Positions 1 to 7,250 of a stretch of 64,000 bases of DNA are shown in pieces. This stretch comes from Parvimonas sp015257355 (GTDB lineage: Bacteria > Bacillota > Clostridia > Tissierellales > Peptoniphilaceae), in assembly GCF_050262165.1 (NCBI RefSeq), contig NZ_CP189844.1; one strand, written 5' to 3'. The notes under the pieces were generated by a model, which saw only the letters and a program-made list of their open reading frames with translations, was not told the DNA's origin and ran no database searches. The position numbers and the translations under genes are program-made. Every line of letters starts with the position of its first letter. Positions within the stretch are counted from its first letter, which is position 1.

Positions 1-414
1 ATGGCTTTAGATGTAGGTGATAGAACAATAGGTGTAGCAATAAGTGATCCTTTATTTATCATGGCTCAAGGACATAGTACAATATTTAGAGAAACACTAG
101 AAAAAGATCTAGACTCACTAAAAGAAATAATTACAAAAGAAAATATAATTAAGATTATAATTGGTCTTCCTAAAAATATGAATAATTCTATAGGTCCACA
201 AGGCGAAAAAGTTTTAACTTTTGTTAATGATTTGAAAAATTTTTTATTGGAAAATAAATTAGACATAGAGATAATTATGCAAGATGAAAGACTTACAACA
301 GTAAGTGCTGAAAGAATTTTAATAGAAGGAAATATGAGCAGAAAAAAAAGAAAACAAGTAATTGACAAAGTAGCTGCTACATATATTCTACAATCTTACT
401 TAGATAGAAAATAG
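1..414 (+). CDS. ruvX: RuvX/YqgF-family nuclease, 5' end outside window
   Basis: Family role: putative Holliday-junction resolvase, also implicated in 16S rRNA 5'-end maturation. Visible motifs are the N-terminal ALDVGDRTIGVAISDP (RNase H-like fold, first catalytic Asp), IIGLPKNMN in the middle, and QDERLTTVSAE followed by a conserved C-terminal DKVAATYILQSYL. Family members normally have a few residues before the GLDVGD motif (type MRIMGLDVGD), so the Met at base 1 is probably internal and the gene begins just upstream. It heads a closely packed run with the DUF1292 gene (10 bp gap) and fur. Confidence 0.88.
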   Translation: MALDVGDRTIGVAISDPLFIMAQGHSTIFRETLEKDLDSLKEIITKENIIKIIIGLPKNMNNSIGPQGEKVLTFVNDLKNFLLENKLDIEIIMQDERLTTVSAERILIEGNMSRKKRKQVIDKVAATYILQSYLDRK

Positions 415-424
415 GAGTGACGAA

Positions 425-661
425 GTGGAACGTTTTGAAGCTTATGATGAAAATGGAAAAAAGATAATTTTTGAATTAGTTGAAACTTTTGGTATGAATG
501 ATAGTGAATACGCAGTTTTAAATTCAGAAGATGATGTAAACACATATATTTTAAAAATAATATATGATAAAGATGGAAATATAAATTTAGAAGGAATAGA
601 TGATGAAGAACTTTCTGATGCAATAGAAGTTTATGAGGAGTTAAAGTCAGAAAAAGAATAA
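425..661 (+). CDS. DUF1292 family small acidic protein
   Basis: 78 residues starting at GTG; the AGGAGTGA sequence at 413-420 fixes this start. The protein is very acidic and has the family pattern: an N-terminal ExxDENGKK beta-hairpin, then EYAVL and the region INLEGIDDEELSDAIEVYEEL. DUF1292 proteins have no established biochemical role. Their position between ruvX and fur is widely conserved in Firmicutes, and this copy sits 10 bp after ruvX and 19 bp before fur, presumably in one transcript. Confidence 0.8.
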   Translation: MERFEAYDENGKKIIFELVETFGMNDSEYAVLNSEDDVNTYILKIIYDKDGNINLEGIDDEELSDAIEVYEELKSEKE

Positions 662-680
662 AATAAAAAGGAGAATTGTT

Positions 681-1124
681 ATGGATGTTAAAGAGATGAA
701 AAAGTTGTTAGTAGAAAACAACTATAAGATTACAAAACAAAGAGAAATTGTTTTTAATGTCTTAAACGAAAACAAAGGTAATCATTTAAGTCCAGAAGAA
801 CTACATGAAATCGCAAGTAAATACGATAAAGATTTAGGTATAGCAACTGTTTATCGTACGCTTGTAATTTTTGATAAGATGAATTTAGTTCATAAATTGG
901 ATTTTGATGATAAAAGATATAGATATGAAATTATAAGAGATGATGACAAACATCAACACCACCACCTAATTTGTAAGGATTGTGGAAAAATTTTAGAAGT
1001 AGAAGAAGACTATCTAGATACTTTAGAAGAAATTATTGAAGAAAAATATAAATTTAAAGTTTCAAACCACGATTTAAAATTCTATGGAAGTTGCTCAGAT
1101 TGTTTAAATCTTGAAAAAAAATAG
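681..1124 (+). CDS. fur: Fur-family metal-dependent repressor
   Basis: 147 residues. An N-terminal winged helix (about 1-80, with GIATVYRTLVIF as the recognition helix region) is followed by a metal-binding dimerisation domain. His91, 93, 94 and 95 form HQHHHLIC; Cys98/Cys101 and Cys138/Cys141 form the structural zinc site. The multi-His motif and FYGSCSDC ending resemble Fur more than PerR: the aspartate that PerR uses for peroxide sensing is not in the expected RFD context (here RYRYE). It likely represses iron-uptake genes; a candidate target is the island at 39.3 kb, which carries a Fur-box-like sequence. Zur or another specificity cannot be excluded. Confidence 0.85.
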   Translation: MDVKEMKKLLVENNYKITKQREIVFNVLNENKGNHLSPEELHEIASKYDKDLGIATVYRTLVIFDKMNLVHKLDFDDKRYRYEIIRDDDKHQHHHLICKDCGKILEVEEDYLDTLEEIIEEKYKFKVSNHDLKFYGSCSDCLNLEKK

Positions 1125-1136
1125 GAGATTATTGTT

Positions 1137-2807
1137 GTGCAAAAAAATAAAAAGAAAACTTTAAAGATGATACCTTTAGGTGGAGTTGGTGAAATAGGTA
1201 AGAATATGTCTATTTTGGAATATGATGATGAAATTATCATTTTAGATTGTGGTATGACATTTCCAGATGATGATATGCCAGGTATAGATATTGTAATTCC
1301 AGATATTACCTATTTAATGAAAAATATAGACAAGGTTAAAGCACTTTTTTTGACACATGGTCATGAAGATCATATAGGTTCTGTTCCATATATACTAAAA
1401 AAAATAAATGTACCAGTTTATGGAACTAAGTTAACATTAGGTTTAGTTGAAAGCAAATTACAAGAGCATAATTTGAGCAAAGAAAATTTGCATTTAGTAA
1501 ATGCAGGAGAAACAATTAAAACTAAACATTTTTCTGTTGAATTTATAAGAGCTTGTCATAGTATTCCAGATAGTGTTAGTTTTGGGATAAAGACACCAGT
1601 TGGAAATATTCTTTTCACTGGAGATTTTAAAATTGACTATACACCTATTGATGGTGATAAAATGGATTTGCACCGTATTGCTCAATGGGGAATGGATGGC
1701 GTAATGCTTTTGTGTGCTGATAGTACAAATGTAGAAAGACCAGGTTATACAATGAGTGAAAGTTCAGTAGGAGATACTTTTGTTGAACTTTTTAGTAAAG
1801 CTCAAGGTAGAATTATTGTTGCAACATTTGCGTCAAATTTACATCGTGTTCAACAGATCATAAAGGCTGCTGAAAAATTTAATAGAAAAGTTGCAATTTC
1901 AGGTCGTTCTATGGTTAATGTTATTAAAGTAGCTACTGAATTAAATAAATTAGAAATAGAAGAAGGTACTTTAATAGATTTGAATAATATTAATAAATAT
2001 GATGAATCTAAAATTGTACTTTTAATGACAGGTAGTCAAGGTGAACCTATGAGTGCTTTAAATAGAATGGCTTATGGAGAACATAAAAAGCTAGTATTAA
2101 CAGAAAATGACACTGTAATTATTTCTGCATCACCAATACCTGGAAATGAAAAAATATTTTTTGGACTTGTTAATCGTCTTGTTGAAATGGGAGTTAAAGT
2201 TATTCATTCTTCACTAGCAGAAGTCCATGTATCTGGCCATGCTTGTCAGGAAGAATTAAAATTGATTCATACATTAGTAAAACCTAAGTATTTTATACCT
2301 GTTCATGGAGAATCAAGACATTTAAAAAGACATGCAAAATTAGCGGTTGAGATGGGAATGCAAAAAGAGAATATTTTTATAGGACGTAACGGTACAGTTT
2401 TTGAATTTAACTATAAACAAGAAGGTTTTATATCTGGAACTGTTGAATCTGGAAATATATTAGTAGATGGTCTTGGTGTTGGAGATGTTGGCAGTGCTGT
2501 TTTAAGAGATAGAAAACATCTTTCTGAAGATGGAATTATCATTGTAATGGTTGTACTTGAGAAATCTAGTAAAGAAATAATATCTGGACCTGAAATTGTT
2601 TCAAGAGGATTTATTTATGTAAAAGAAAATCTAGATCTAGTTTCTGAAATGAGAAAAGTTGTAGAAAATACTTTATTAATGTGTAAAGAAGATTCAATAA
2701 CAGATATTGGAACTATGAGATATAATATTAGAAAAGATTTAAATTCATATATTTATCATGAAATAAAAAGAGGACCAATGATTATTCCAATAATTACTGA
2801 ACTATAG
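1137..2807 (+). CDS. rnj: Ribonuclease J
   Basis: 556 residues, normal length. A metallo-beta-lactamase/beta-CASP nuclease that acts as both 5'-3' exonuclease and endonuclease in mRNA turnover and rRNA maturation. The zinc motif HGHEDH (His74, His76, Asp78, His79) is intact, and further ligands are visible in ACHSIPDS and FTGDFKID. The beta-CASP part shows SGRSMVNV, and VHVSGHA and IPVHGE are present further on. The GTG at 1137 is chosen because GGAG at 1122-1127 lies at the right distance. It is followed after 8 bp by a YlbF-family gene. Confidence 0.95.
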   Translation: MQKNKKKTLKMIPLGGVGEIGKNMSILEYDDEIIILDCGMTFPDDDMPGIDIVIPDITYLMKNIDKVKALFLTHGHEDHIGSVPYILKKINVPVYGTKLTLGLVESKLQEHNLSKENLHLVNAGETIKTKHFSVEFIRACHSIPDSVSFGIKTPVGNILFTGDFKIDYTPIDGDKMDLHRIAQWGMDGVMLLCADSTNVERPGYTMSESSVGDTFVELFSKAQGRIIVATFASNLHRVQQIIKAAEKFNRKVAISGRSMVNVIKVATELNKLEIEEGTLIDLNNINKYDESKIVLLMTGSQGEPMSALNRMAYGEHKKLVLTENDTVIISASPIPGNEKIFFGLVNRLVEMGVKVIHSSLAEVHVSGHACQEELKLIHTLVKPKYFIPVHGESRHLKRHAKLAVEMGMQKENIFIGRNGTVFEFNYKQEGFISGTVESGNILVDGLGVGDVGSAVLRDRKHLSEDGIIIVMVVLEKSSKEIISGPEIVSRGFIYVKENLDLVSEMRKVVENTLLMCKEDSITDIGTMRYNIRKDLNSYIYHEIKRGPMIIPIITEL

Positions 2808-2815
2808 GAGGGATT

Positions 2816-3139
2816 ATGAATATTTATAATAGTATTTTAACTTTTTCGAATGATTTTAAAAATTGTGATGAAGTTAAAGAATTTAAGCGTTTAAAGAAAA
2901 AAATAGATGAAAATGCTGAAAATAAAAAGATTATAGATGATTTTCATAAGAAATTATATGATTATCAAATTGCAAAACAAAATGGTGAAGATGTTAGTGA
3001 TAGAGAAAAGCAACTTAACGATTTAAATGTAATTTTGATGAGTAATTCTGAAATATCAGAATTTATGGCGGCAGAGGTAAGAATCTCCACTATAATGAAT
3101 GATATAGTTAAAATGTTGGAAGATACAATTTCAGAATAA
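2816..3139 (+). CDS. YlbF/YmcA family protein
   Basis: 107 residues, almost entirely predicted helix, with the YlbF pattern of short charged helices around IIDDFHKKLYDYQIAKQNGE. In Bacillus, YlbF and YmcA belong to the RicAFT complex that assists RNase Y and development; the same role here is only inference. The gene has an AGGAGG site and follows rnj by 8 bp, suggesting an RNA-processing link. Its TAA overlaps the ATG of the next gene in a TAATG junction, so the two are translationally coupled. Confidence 0.75.
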   Translation: MNIYNSILTFSNDFKNCDEVKEFKRLKKKIDENAENKKIIDDFHKKLYDYQIAKQNGEDVSDREKQLNDLNVILMSNSEISEFMAAEVRISTIMNDIVKMLEDTISE

Positions 3140-3777
3140 TGGAAATAGTAGCAAATTATGTTTCTGAATATATCAGAAGTTTAGAACAAAGTAAAGAACC
3201 AGTTTTAATTGAAATAGAAGAATTCGCAATAAAAAATAAGGTTCCAATAATAGAGGTTGAAGTAGCAAGATTTTTAGAATTTCTTGTAATGTTAAAGAAA
3301 CCTAAAAGAATTTTAGAAATTGGAACAGCAATTGGATATTCTTCAATTATAATGAATAGGGCTTATCCTGATTCTAGTATAACAACAATTGAAATAGATG
3401 AAAAAAATTTTTTAAAAGCGAAAGAATTTATTAAAAAAGCTGGTTGTGAAAAAAATATAGATATTATATATGCTGATGCAAATGATGCACTTGATTTTAT
3501 AACAGATAAATATGATATGATATTTATGGATGCTGCAAAAGGACAATATATGAGTTTTTTTGAAAAATCAATAGAAAGATTAAATCAGGGAGGGATATTG
3601 ATTTCTGATAATATTTTATTTAGAGGTCTTGTTGCAAAAGAAAAAAATAATATAAGAAGAAAAAATACGATAGTTAGAAGGTTAAAAGAATTTTTAAAAA
3701 TTATAACTAATATCGATGAATTTAGTACTACTATTATACCAATAGATGATGGAATGGCTATATGTTATAAAAAATAG
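3139..3777 (+). CDS. trmR: SAM-dependent O-methyltransferase, TrmR-like (tRNA mo5U)
   Basis: 212 residues, class I methyltransferase of the COMT-like family 3. The SAM-binding motif ILEIGTAIGYSS is at about 58-69, the acidic SAM ligand follows in TTIEIDE, and the metal-binding MDAAKGQY plus SDNILFRG are present. In Bacillus, TrmR (YrrM) methylates 5-hydroxyuridine-34 of tRNAs to 5-methoxyuridine, next to the U32 genes that hydroxylate it. Here a U32 gene is also the next gene downstream, which supports the same function. The start is the ATG overlapping the previous stop. Confidence 0.8.
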   Translation: MEIVANYVSEYIRSLEQSKEPVLIEIEEFAIKNKVPIIEVEVARFLEFLVMLKKPKRILEIGTAIGYSSIIMNRAYPDSSITTIEIDEKNFLKAKEFIKKAGCEKNIDIIYADANDALDFITDKYDMIFMDAAKGQYMSFFEKSIERLNQGGILISDNILFRGLVAKEKNNIRRKNTIVRRLKEFLKIITNIDEFSTTIIPIDDGMAICYKK

Positions 3778-3787
3778 GTTAAATATT

Positions 3788-3818
3788 AAATAGGAATCCG
3801 TTTTCGGGATTCCTATTT
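3788..3818 (+). terminator. Hairpin between trmR and the U32 gene
   Basis: A 12-bp perfect stem AAATAGGAATCC / GGATTCCTATTT with a 7-nt loop. There is no strong U-run after it (AATAG follows), so it may attenuate or stabilise the upstream mRNA rather than end all transcription. Confidence 0.55.
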
Positions 3819-3841
3819 AATAGTTAAAGGAGAATAAATAA

Positions 3842-5071
3842 ATGAAAGATGTTGAATTATTAGCCCCCGCAGGGGATATTGAAAAATTAAAAATGGCAAT
3901 TATATATGGGGCGGATGCAGTTTATTTAGCTGGAGAATCATTCGGTTTAAGAAAAGCATCCAAAAATTTTACTGTTGAACAATTAAAGGAAGCAACAGAT
4001 TTTGTTCATGAAAATGGTAAAAAAATATACATTACTATGAATATTATTCCTCATAATGAGGATTTAGTAGGGCTTGAAGAGTATGTAAAAGTTCTAGTAG
4101 ATATAGGTGTTGATGCTTTGATAGTTGCAGATGCTGGTATTTACACAGCTGTTCGTTCAGTAAGTAAAGATATTGAAGTCCACATGAGTACTCAAGCAAG
4201 TGTTACTAATTATAGAACTGTTAAATTTTGGCATGATTTAGGAATTAAAAGAATTGTAATGGCAAGAGAATTGTCTTTAGAAGAAATAAATTTAATTCAT
4301 AAAGAAGTACCTGAAGTTGATATTGAAGCATTTGTTCACGGAGCTATGTGTATTTCATATTCAGGAAGATGCTTATTGAGCAACTATATGTGTGGTAGGG
4401 ATGCAAATAAGGGAGATTGTGCCCATGCTTGTAGATGGAAATACAATTTGGTTGAGGAGAGAAGGCCAGGAGAATACTATCCAATAGAAGAAACTGAACA
4501 AGGAACTTTTATTTATAATAGTAAAGATTTATGTATGTTGGATTCTCTTGAAGATGTTATTAATGCAGGAATTCATAGCTTAAAAATCGAGGGAAGAGTT
4601 AAGACTCAATATTATGTTGCAACAGTAATAAGAAGTTATAGACTTGCACTAGATGCAATTAAAAATGGAACTTATACAAAAGAAATGGCAGAAAGACTAC
4701 TTCTTGAGATAAAAAAAGCTAGTCATAGAGATTTTACAAAAGGATTCTACTATAAAAAGCCGGATGAAAATGACCAACTTTATAATTCAAGTTCATATAT
4801 AAGAACCTATGATTTTGTTGGACTTGTTTTAGATTATGATAAGGAAACAAAAATAGCAACAATAGAACAGAGAAATAGAATTTTTGTTGGAGATGAAGTT
4901 GAATTTTTTGGTCCTAGAGATGGTTTTGAAACTTTTAAAATAGAAAAAATGTATGATGATAAAGGCGAAGGAATAGATGTTGCTCCAAGAGCAAAACAAA
5001 TTATAAAAATGCCTTTACCATTTGAAGTAAAACCTTGGGATATAATGAGAAAGCAATTATCTGATGAATAA
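3842..5071 (+). CDS. trhP: U32 peptidase-family protein, TrhP-like tRNA hydroxylation factor
   Basis: 409 residues. It begins with the family hallmark ELLAPAGDIEKLK and has the cysteine cluster Cys170, 177, 184, 193 and 197 within AMCISYSGRC, MCGRD and GDCAHACRWKY, typical of Fe-S-containing U32 proteins of the YegQ/YrrO group. These were named peptidases, but TrhP is established as a prephenate-dependent tRNA uridine-34 hydroxylation enzyme in E. coli and Bacillus. Placement directly after trmR gives both steps of the mo5U34 pathway. The C-terminal TRAM-like beta region (GDEVEFFGP) is present. Confidence 0.85.
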   Translation: MKDVELLAPAGDIEKLKMAIIYGADAVYLAGESFGLRKASKNFTVEQLKEATDFVHENGKKIYITMNIIPHNEDLVGLEEYVKVLVDIGVDALIVADAGIYTAVRSVSKDIEVHMSTQASVTNYRTVKFWHDLGIKRIVMARELSLEEINLIHKEVPEVDIEAFVHGAMCISYSGRCLLSNYMCGRDANKGDCAHACRWKYNLVEERRPGEYYPIEETEQGTFIYNSKDLCMLDSLEDVINAGIHSLKIEGRVKTQYYVATVIRSYRLALDAIKNGTYTKEMAERLLLEIKKASHRDFTKGFYYKKPDENDQLYNSSSYIRTYDFVGLVLDYDKETKIATIEQRNRIFVGDEVEFFGPRDGFETFKIEKMYDDKGEGIDVAPRAKQIIKMPLPFEVKPWDIMRKQLSDE

Positions 5072-5086
5072 ATTAAGGAGAAATTT

Positions 5087-5623
5087 ATGATTGAACTAAA
5101 AAGAATTCAAAGAGATGAATTAAGACGATTATATGATATAGAATATTCAAGTAAAACACCTAAATGGAAAGAATATGATGCTCCATATTTTGATGATTTT
5201 GAATTTAAAACTTATGATGAATTTATTCTATCAAGCGAAATAGAATTCTTTTTGGGAGAAAGAGTAAAAGGAATTTATTTTAACGATATTCTAGTAGGAA
5301 TAGTTTCAAAATATTGGGAGAGCGAAAAAACTAGATGGCTTGAAATAGGAATTGTAATTTTTGATGAAAATTTTTGGAGTAAAGGAATTGGATCTAAGGC
5401 ACTTTCATTATGGATAGATGAAATTTTTAATACCGAAGATAATTTAGAACATATCGGTCTAACAACTTGGAGCGGAAATATCGGAATGATGAAATGTAGC
5501 TTGAAAATTGGGATGACACTCGAAGGAAGAATTAGAAAAGTTAGATACCATAATAATAAATTTTATGATTCAATGAAGTATGGAATTTTAAAAGATGAAT
5601 GGAAATCGTTGAAAAATTTATAG
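5087..5623 (+). CDS. GNAT family N-acetyltransferase
   Basis: 178 residues of the RimJ/RimL-like acetyltransferase fold. The acetyl-CoA loop is visible as FWSKGIGSKAL (about 102-112), followed by HIGLTTWSGNIGMMKCSLKIGM, the usual final strand and helix, and EGRIRKVRYHNNKFYDSMKYGI. The substrate cannot be told from sequence; relatives acetylate protein N-termini or small molecules. An AAGGAG site precedes the ATG, 15 bp after trhP, so it may be the last gene of that operon. Confidence 0.75.
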   Translation: MIELKRIQRDELRRLYDIEYSSKTPKWKEYDAPYFDDFEFKTYDEFILSSEIEFFLGERVKGIYFNDILVGIVSKYWESEKTRWLEIGIVIFDENFWSKGIGSKALSLWIDEIFNTEDNLEHIGLTTWSGNIGMMKCSLKIGMTLEGRIRKVRYHNNKFYDSMKYGILKDEWKSLKNL

Positions 5624-5687
5624 TATCCTTAAATTGTGATAATGAATTATTTTATAATTGAATATTTTTTAGGATAATTGTTAATTT

Positions 5688-5727
5688 AAAATGGTTCAAC
5701 AACTTTAGTTGTTGAACCATTTTTGTT
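5688..5727 (+). terminator. Strong intrinsic terminator
   Basis: A 16-bp perfect stem (5688-5703 with 5708-5723) and TTTA loop, followed by TTTTGTTT. It closes the trmR-trhP-GNAT unit; the symmetric T/A flanks could also serve the opposite strand. Confidence 0.85.
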
Positions 5728-5879
5728 TATTAATTATAATGTATATACTTACTTTTTACTATCAATTGAAATATTTTATTGTGCGAAGTGAACAATATAT
5801 ATAACATAAGCTATTAGGAGTAACAAGAATATTTTACCAATATATTTTTTATATTTATTCATAATACACCTCACTATTT

Positions 5880-6589
5880 TTATTTTTTATATAGTCTATA
5901 ATTTCCAACCCAAGAAATATCTAAAACAAATCCAGAAGGACATTTATCTGCCCAATATTCTACATCTGAAGAAAGTGTTCTAAGGTATTGCGTTGTTAAA
6001 AATCCAACCACCGCTTCAGGAGGATAAGATGCCCCAAAAATCAAGGTAACAGCATCTATTGCATTTGCATTAGATGTTAGATGATATGAAAAATTATATC
6101 CTTCAGATCTGGAATGAAGAACTCTTCTCATTCCCCACCAATGACTTGTTAAAGTACCAATATTAGGGCTTCTTAGCATTGACCTTGTTTCTAAGAAAGT
6201 ACCATCTTTAAGAATGAAAATAGTACCGTTTTTAGCTCTTTTATTTAACTCAATAAATCTATTATTTAATAAATCTATTGCATCATCTACATTCTTAGCT
6301 TTTAAAAATTTTGAAACTTCAGAAAAATTATTTTTTATATAATTTCTAATTGAATTCAAATCTTTTAATTTAAAAGAGCCATTATTAATTTCTAAGTGAT
6401 TATCTATAAATTCTATAAAATCACTAGGAAATTGATTCTTATAACTGTCTTCTAGTGTGCTAACTTTGAATTGTTTTATGTCTTCTGCATTTACATGGTT
6501 AAAACATAAAAAATTTGTTAAGATAGTCATAACTAATAGCATCGAAAATGCTATGCTTGATGAATTAATTAACTTTTTGTACTTTTCAT
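5880..6589 (-). pseudogene. Secreted protein with start codon out of frame by one base
   Basis: The reading frame encodes a classic export signal (KKYKKLINSS, hydrophobic SIAFSMLLVMTILTNFL, then VNA before EDIKQ) and a mature part of about 200 residues containing HWWGMRRVLHS. I do not recognise a characterised family. The only good ribosome site (AGGAGGTG, minus strand 6603-6596) points to the ATG at 6589. From there the frame is ATG AAA AGT ACA AAA AGT TAA and stops. One extra A in the A4 run (plus-strand T 6583-6586) would give MKKYKKLINSS and restore a 236-residue protein. Without it, translation would need an in-frame upstream non-optimal start with no ribosome site. No operon partner. 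Confidence 0.65.
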
Positions 6590-6615
6590 ATAAAGCACCT
6601 CCTAACTTTAAATTT

Positions 6616-6673
6616 AATAAACGTTTTCGTTTATTATAGTTATATGTTATCACATTAATTTTATTTTTGTCAA
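6616..6673 (-). promoter_or_regulatory. Putative promoter and dyad for the secreted-protein gene
   Basis: On the minus strand TTGACA lies at 6673-6668 and TAACAT at 6649-6644 (18-nt spacer). Just downstream is a perfect 8-bp dyad AATAAACG-TTTT-CGTTTATT (6616-6635), which could be an operator or a 5'-UTR hairpin. No regulator is identifiable. Confidence 0.4.
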
Positions 6674-6819
6674 ATTTTTTTGTGAAAATAATATATAAAA
6701 ATTAAAATAATATTTATTTTTTATATAAATTTACTTTCATAATTTGATATCTTGATTATATTATGTAAATAATAAATTTTTAAAATGTACATTTGTAAAT
6801 GATAAATTTAAAAAAATAG

Positions 6820-6848
6820 TTTACTTTTGTTGCGTTTTATGTTATACT
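6820..6848 (+). promoter_or_regulatory. rpsO promoter
   Basis: TTTACT (6820-6825), exactly 17 nt, TATACT (6843-6848), placed just upstream of the structured leader. Confidence 0.65.
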
Positions 6849-6855
6849 TATCAGG

Positions 6856-6903
6856 TACTGTTGCTATGTTTATGGAAACTCCGACCTTTACATTGCTACG
6901 GTG
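6856..6903 (+). promoter_or_regulatory. Structured rpsO leader, probable S15 autoregulatory element
   Basis: The 14-nt strand at 6856-6869 pairs with 6890-6903 (12 of 14 positions pair, counting G-U wobbles), enclosing a smaller GGA-AAC-TCC hairpin. The position directly before the S15 ribosome site suggests a mimic of the S15 site on 16S rRNA. S15-binding rpsO leaders are established in several phyla, but I cannot assign this one to a described class. Confidence 0.5.
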
Positions 6904-6928
6904 AATTATATTTTAGGAGGTAGTTACA

Positions 6929-7195
6929 ATGATAACTAAAGAAGACAAATTAAGAATTATTGACGAATTTAAAAGAAGCGAAGGAGATACAGGTTCTCCA
7001 GAAGTTCAAATTGCATTATTAAGTTTCAGAATTAAATACTTAACTGAACACTTAAAAGAACATAAAAAAGACCATGCTACAAGAAGAGGTTTATTCAAAT
7101 TAATCGGACAAAGAAAAGGTCTTTTAAAATATCTTAGTAATGTTGATATCGAAAGATACCGTGAATTAACTAGTAAATTACAAATAAGAGGATAA
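6929..7195 (+). CDS. rpsO: 30S ribosomal protein S15
   Basis: 88 residues, the standard length. Recognised by GDTGSPEVQIALLS, the helix RIKYLTEHLKEHKKDHATRRG and RKGLLKYLSNVDIERYRELT, which contact the three-way junction of 16S rRNA helices 20-22. The AGGAGG site is at 6915-6920. It is followed by pnp, the common bacterial order, with an attenuator hairpin between. Confidence 0.97.
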   Translation: MITKEDKLRIIDEFKRSEGDTGSPEVQIALLSFRIKYLTEHLKEHKKDHATRRGLFKLIGQRKGLLKYLSNVDIERYRELTSKLQIRG

Positions 7196-7200
7196 TTATT

Positions 7201-7228
7201 AAAGGGCGATTAATTCGCTCTTTATTTA
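7201..7228 (+). terminator. Attenuator/terminator between rpsO and pnp
   Basis: Stem AAAGGGCGA / TCGCTCTTT (one G-U pair), loop of 5, followed by a weak T-rich ATTTAT tail. It probably ends part of the rpsO transcription or marks the usual rpsO-pnp processing site. Confidence 0.6.
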
Positions 7229-7250
7229 TAGAAAACCATAGGAGGATTAA

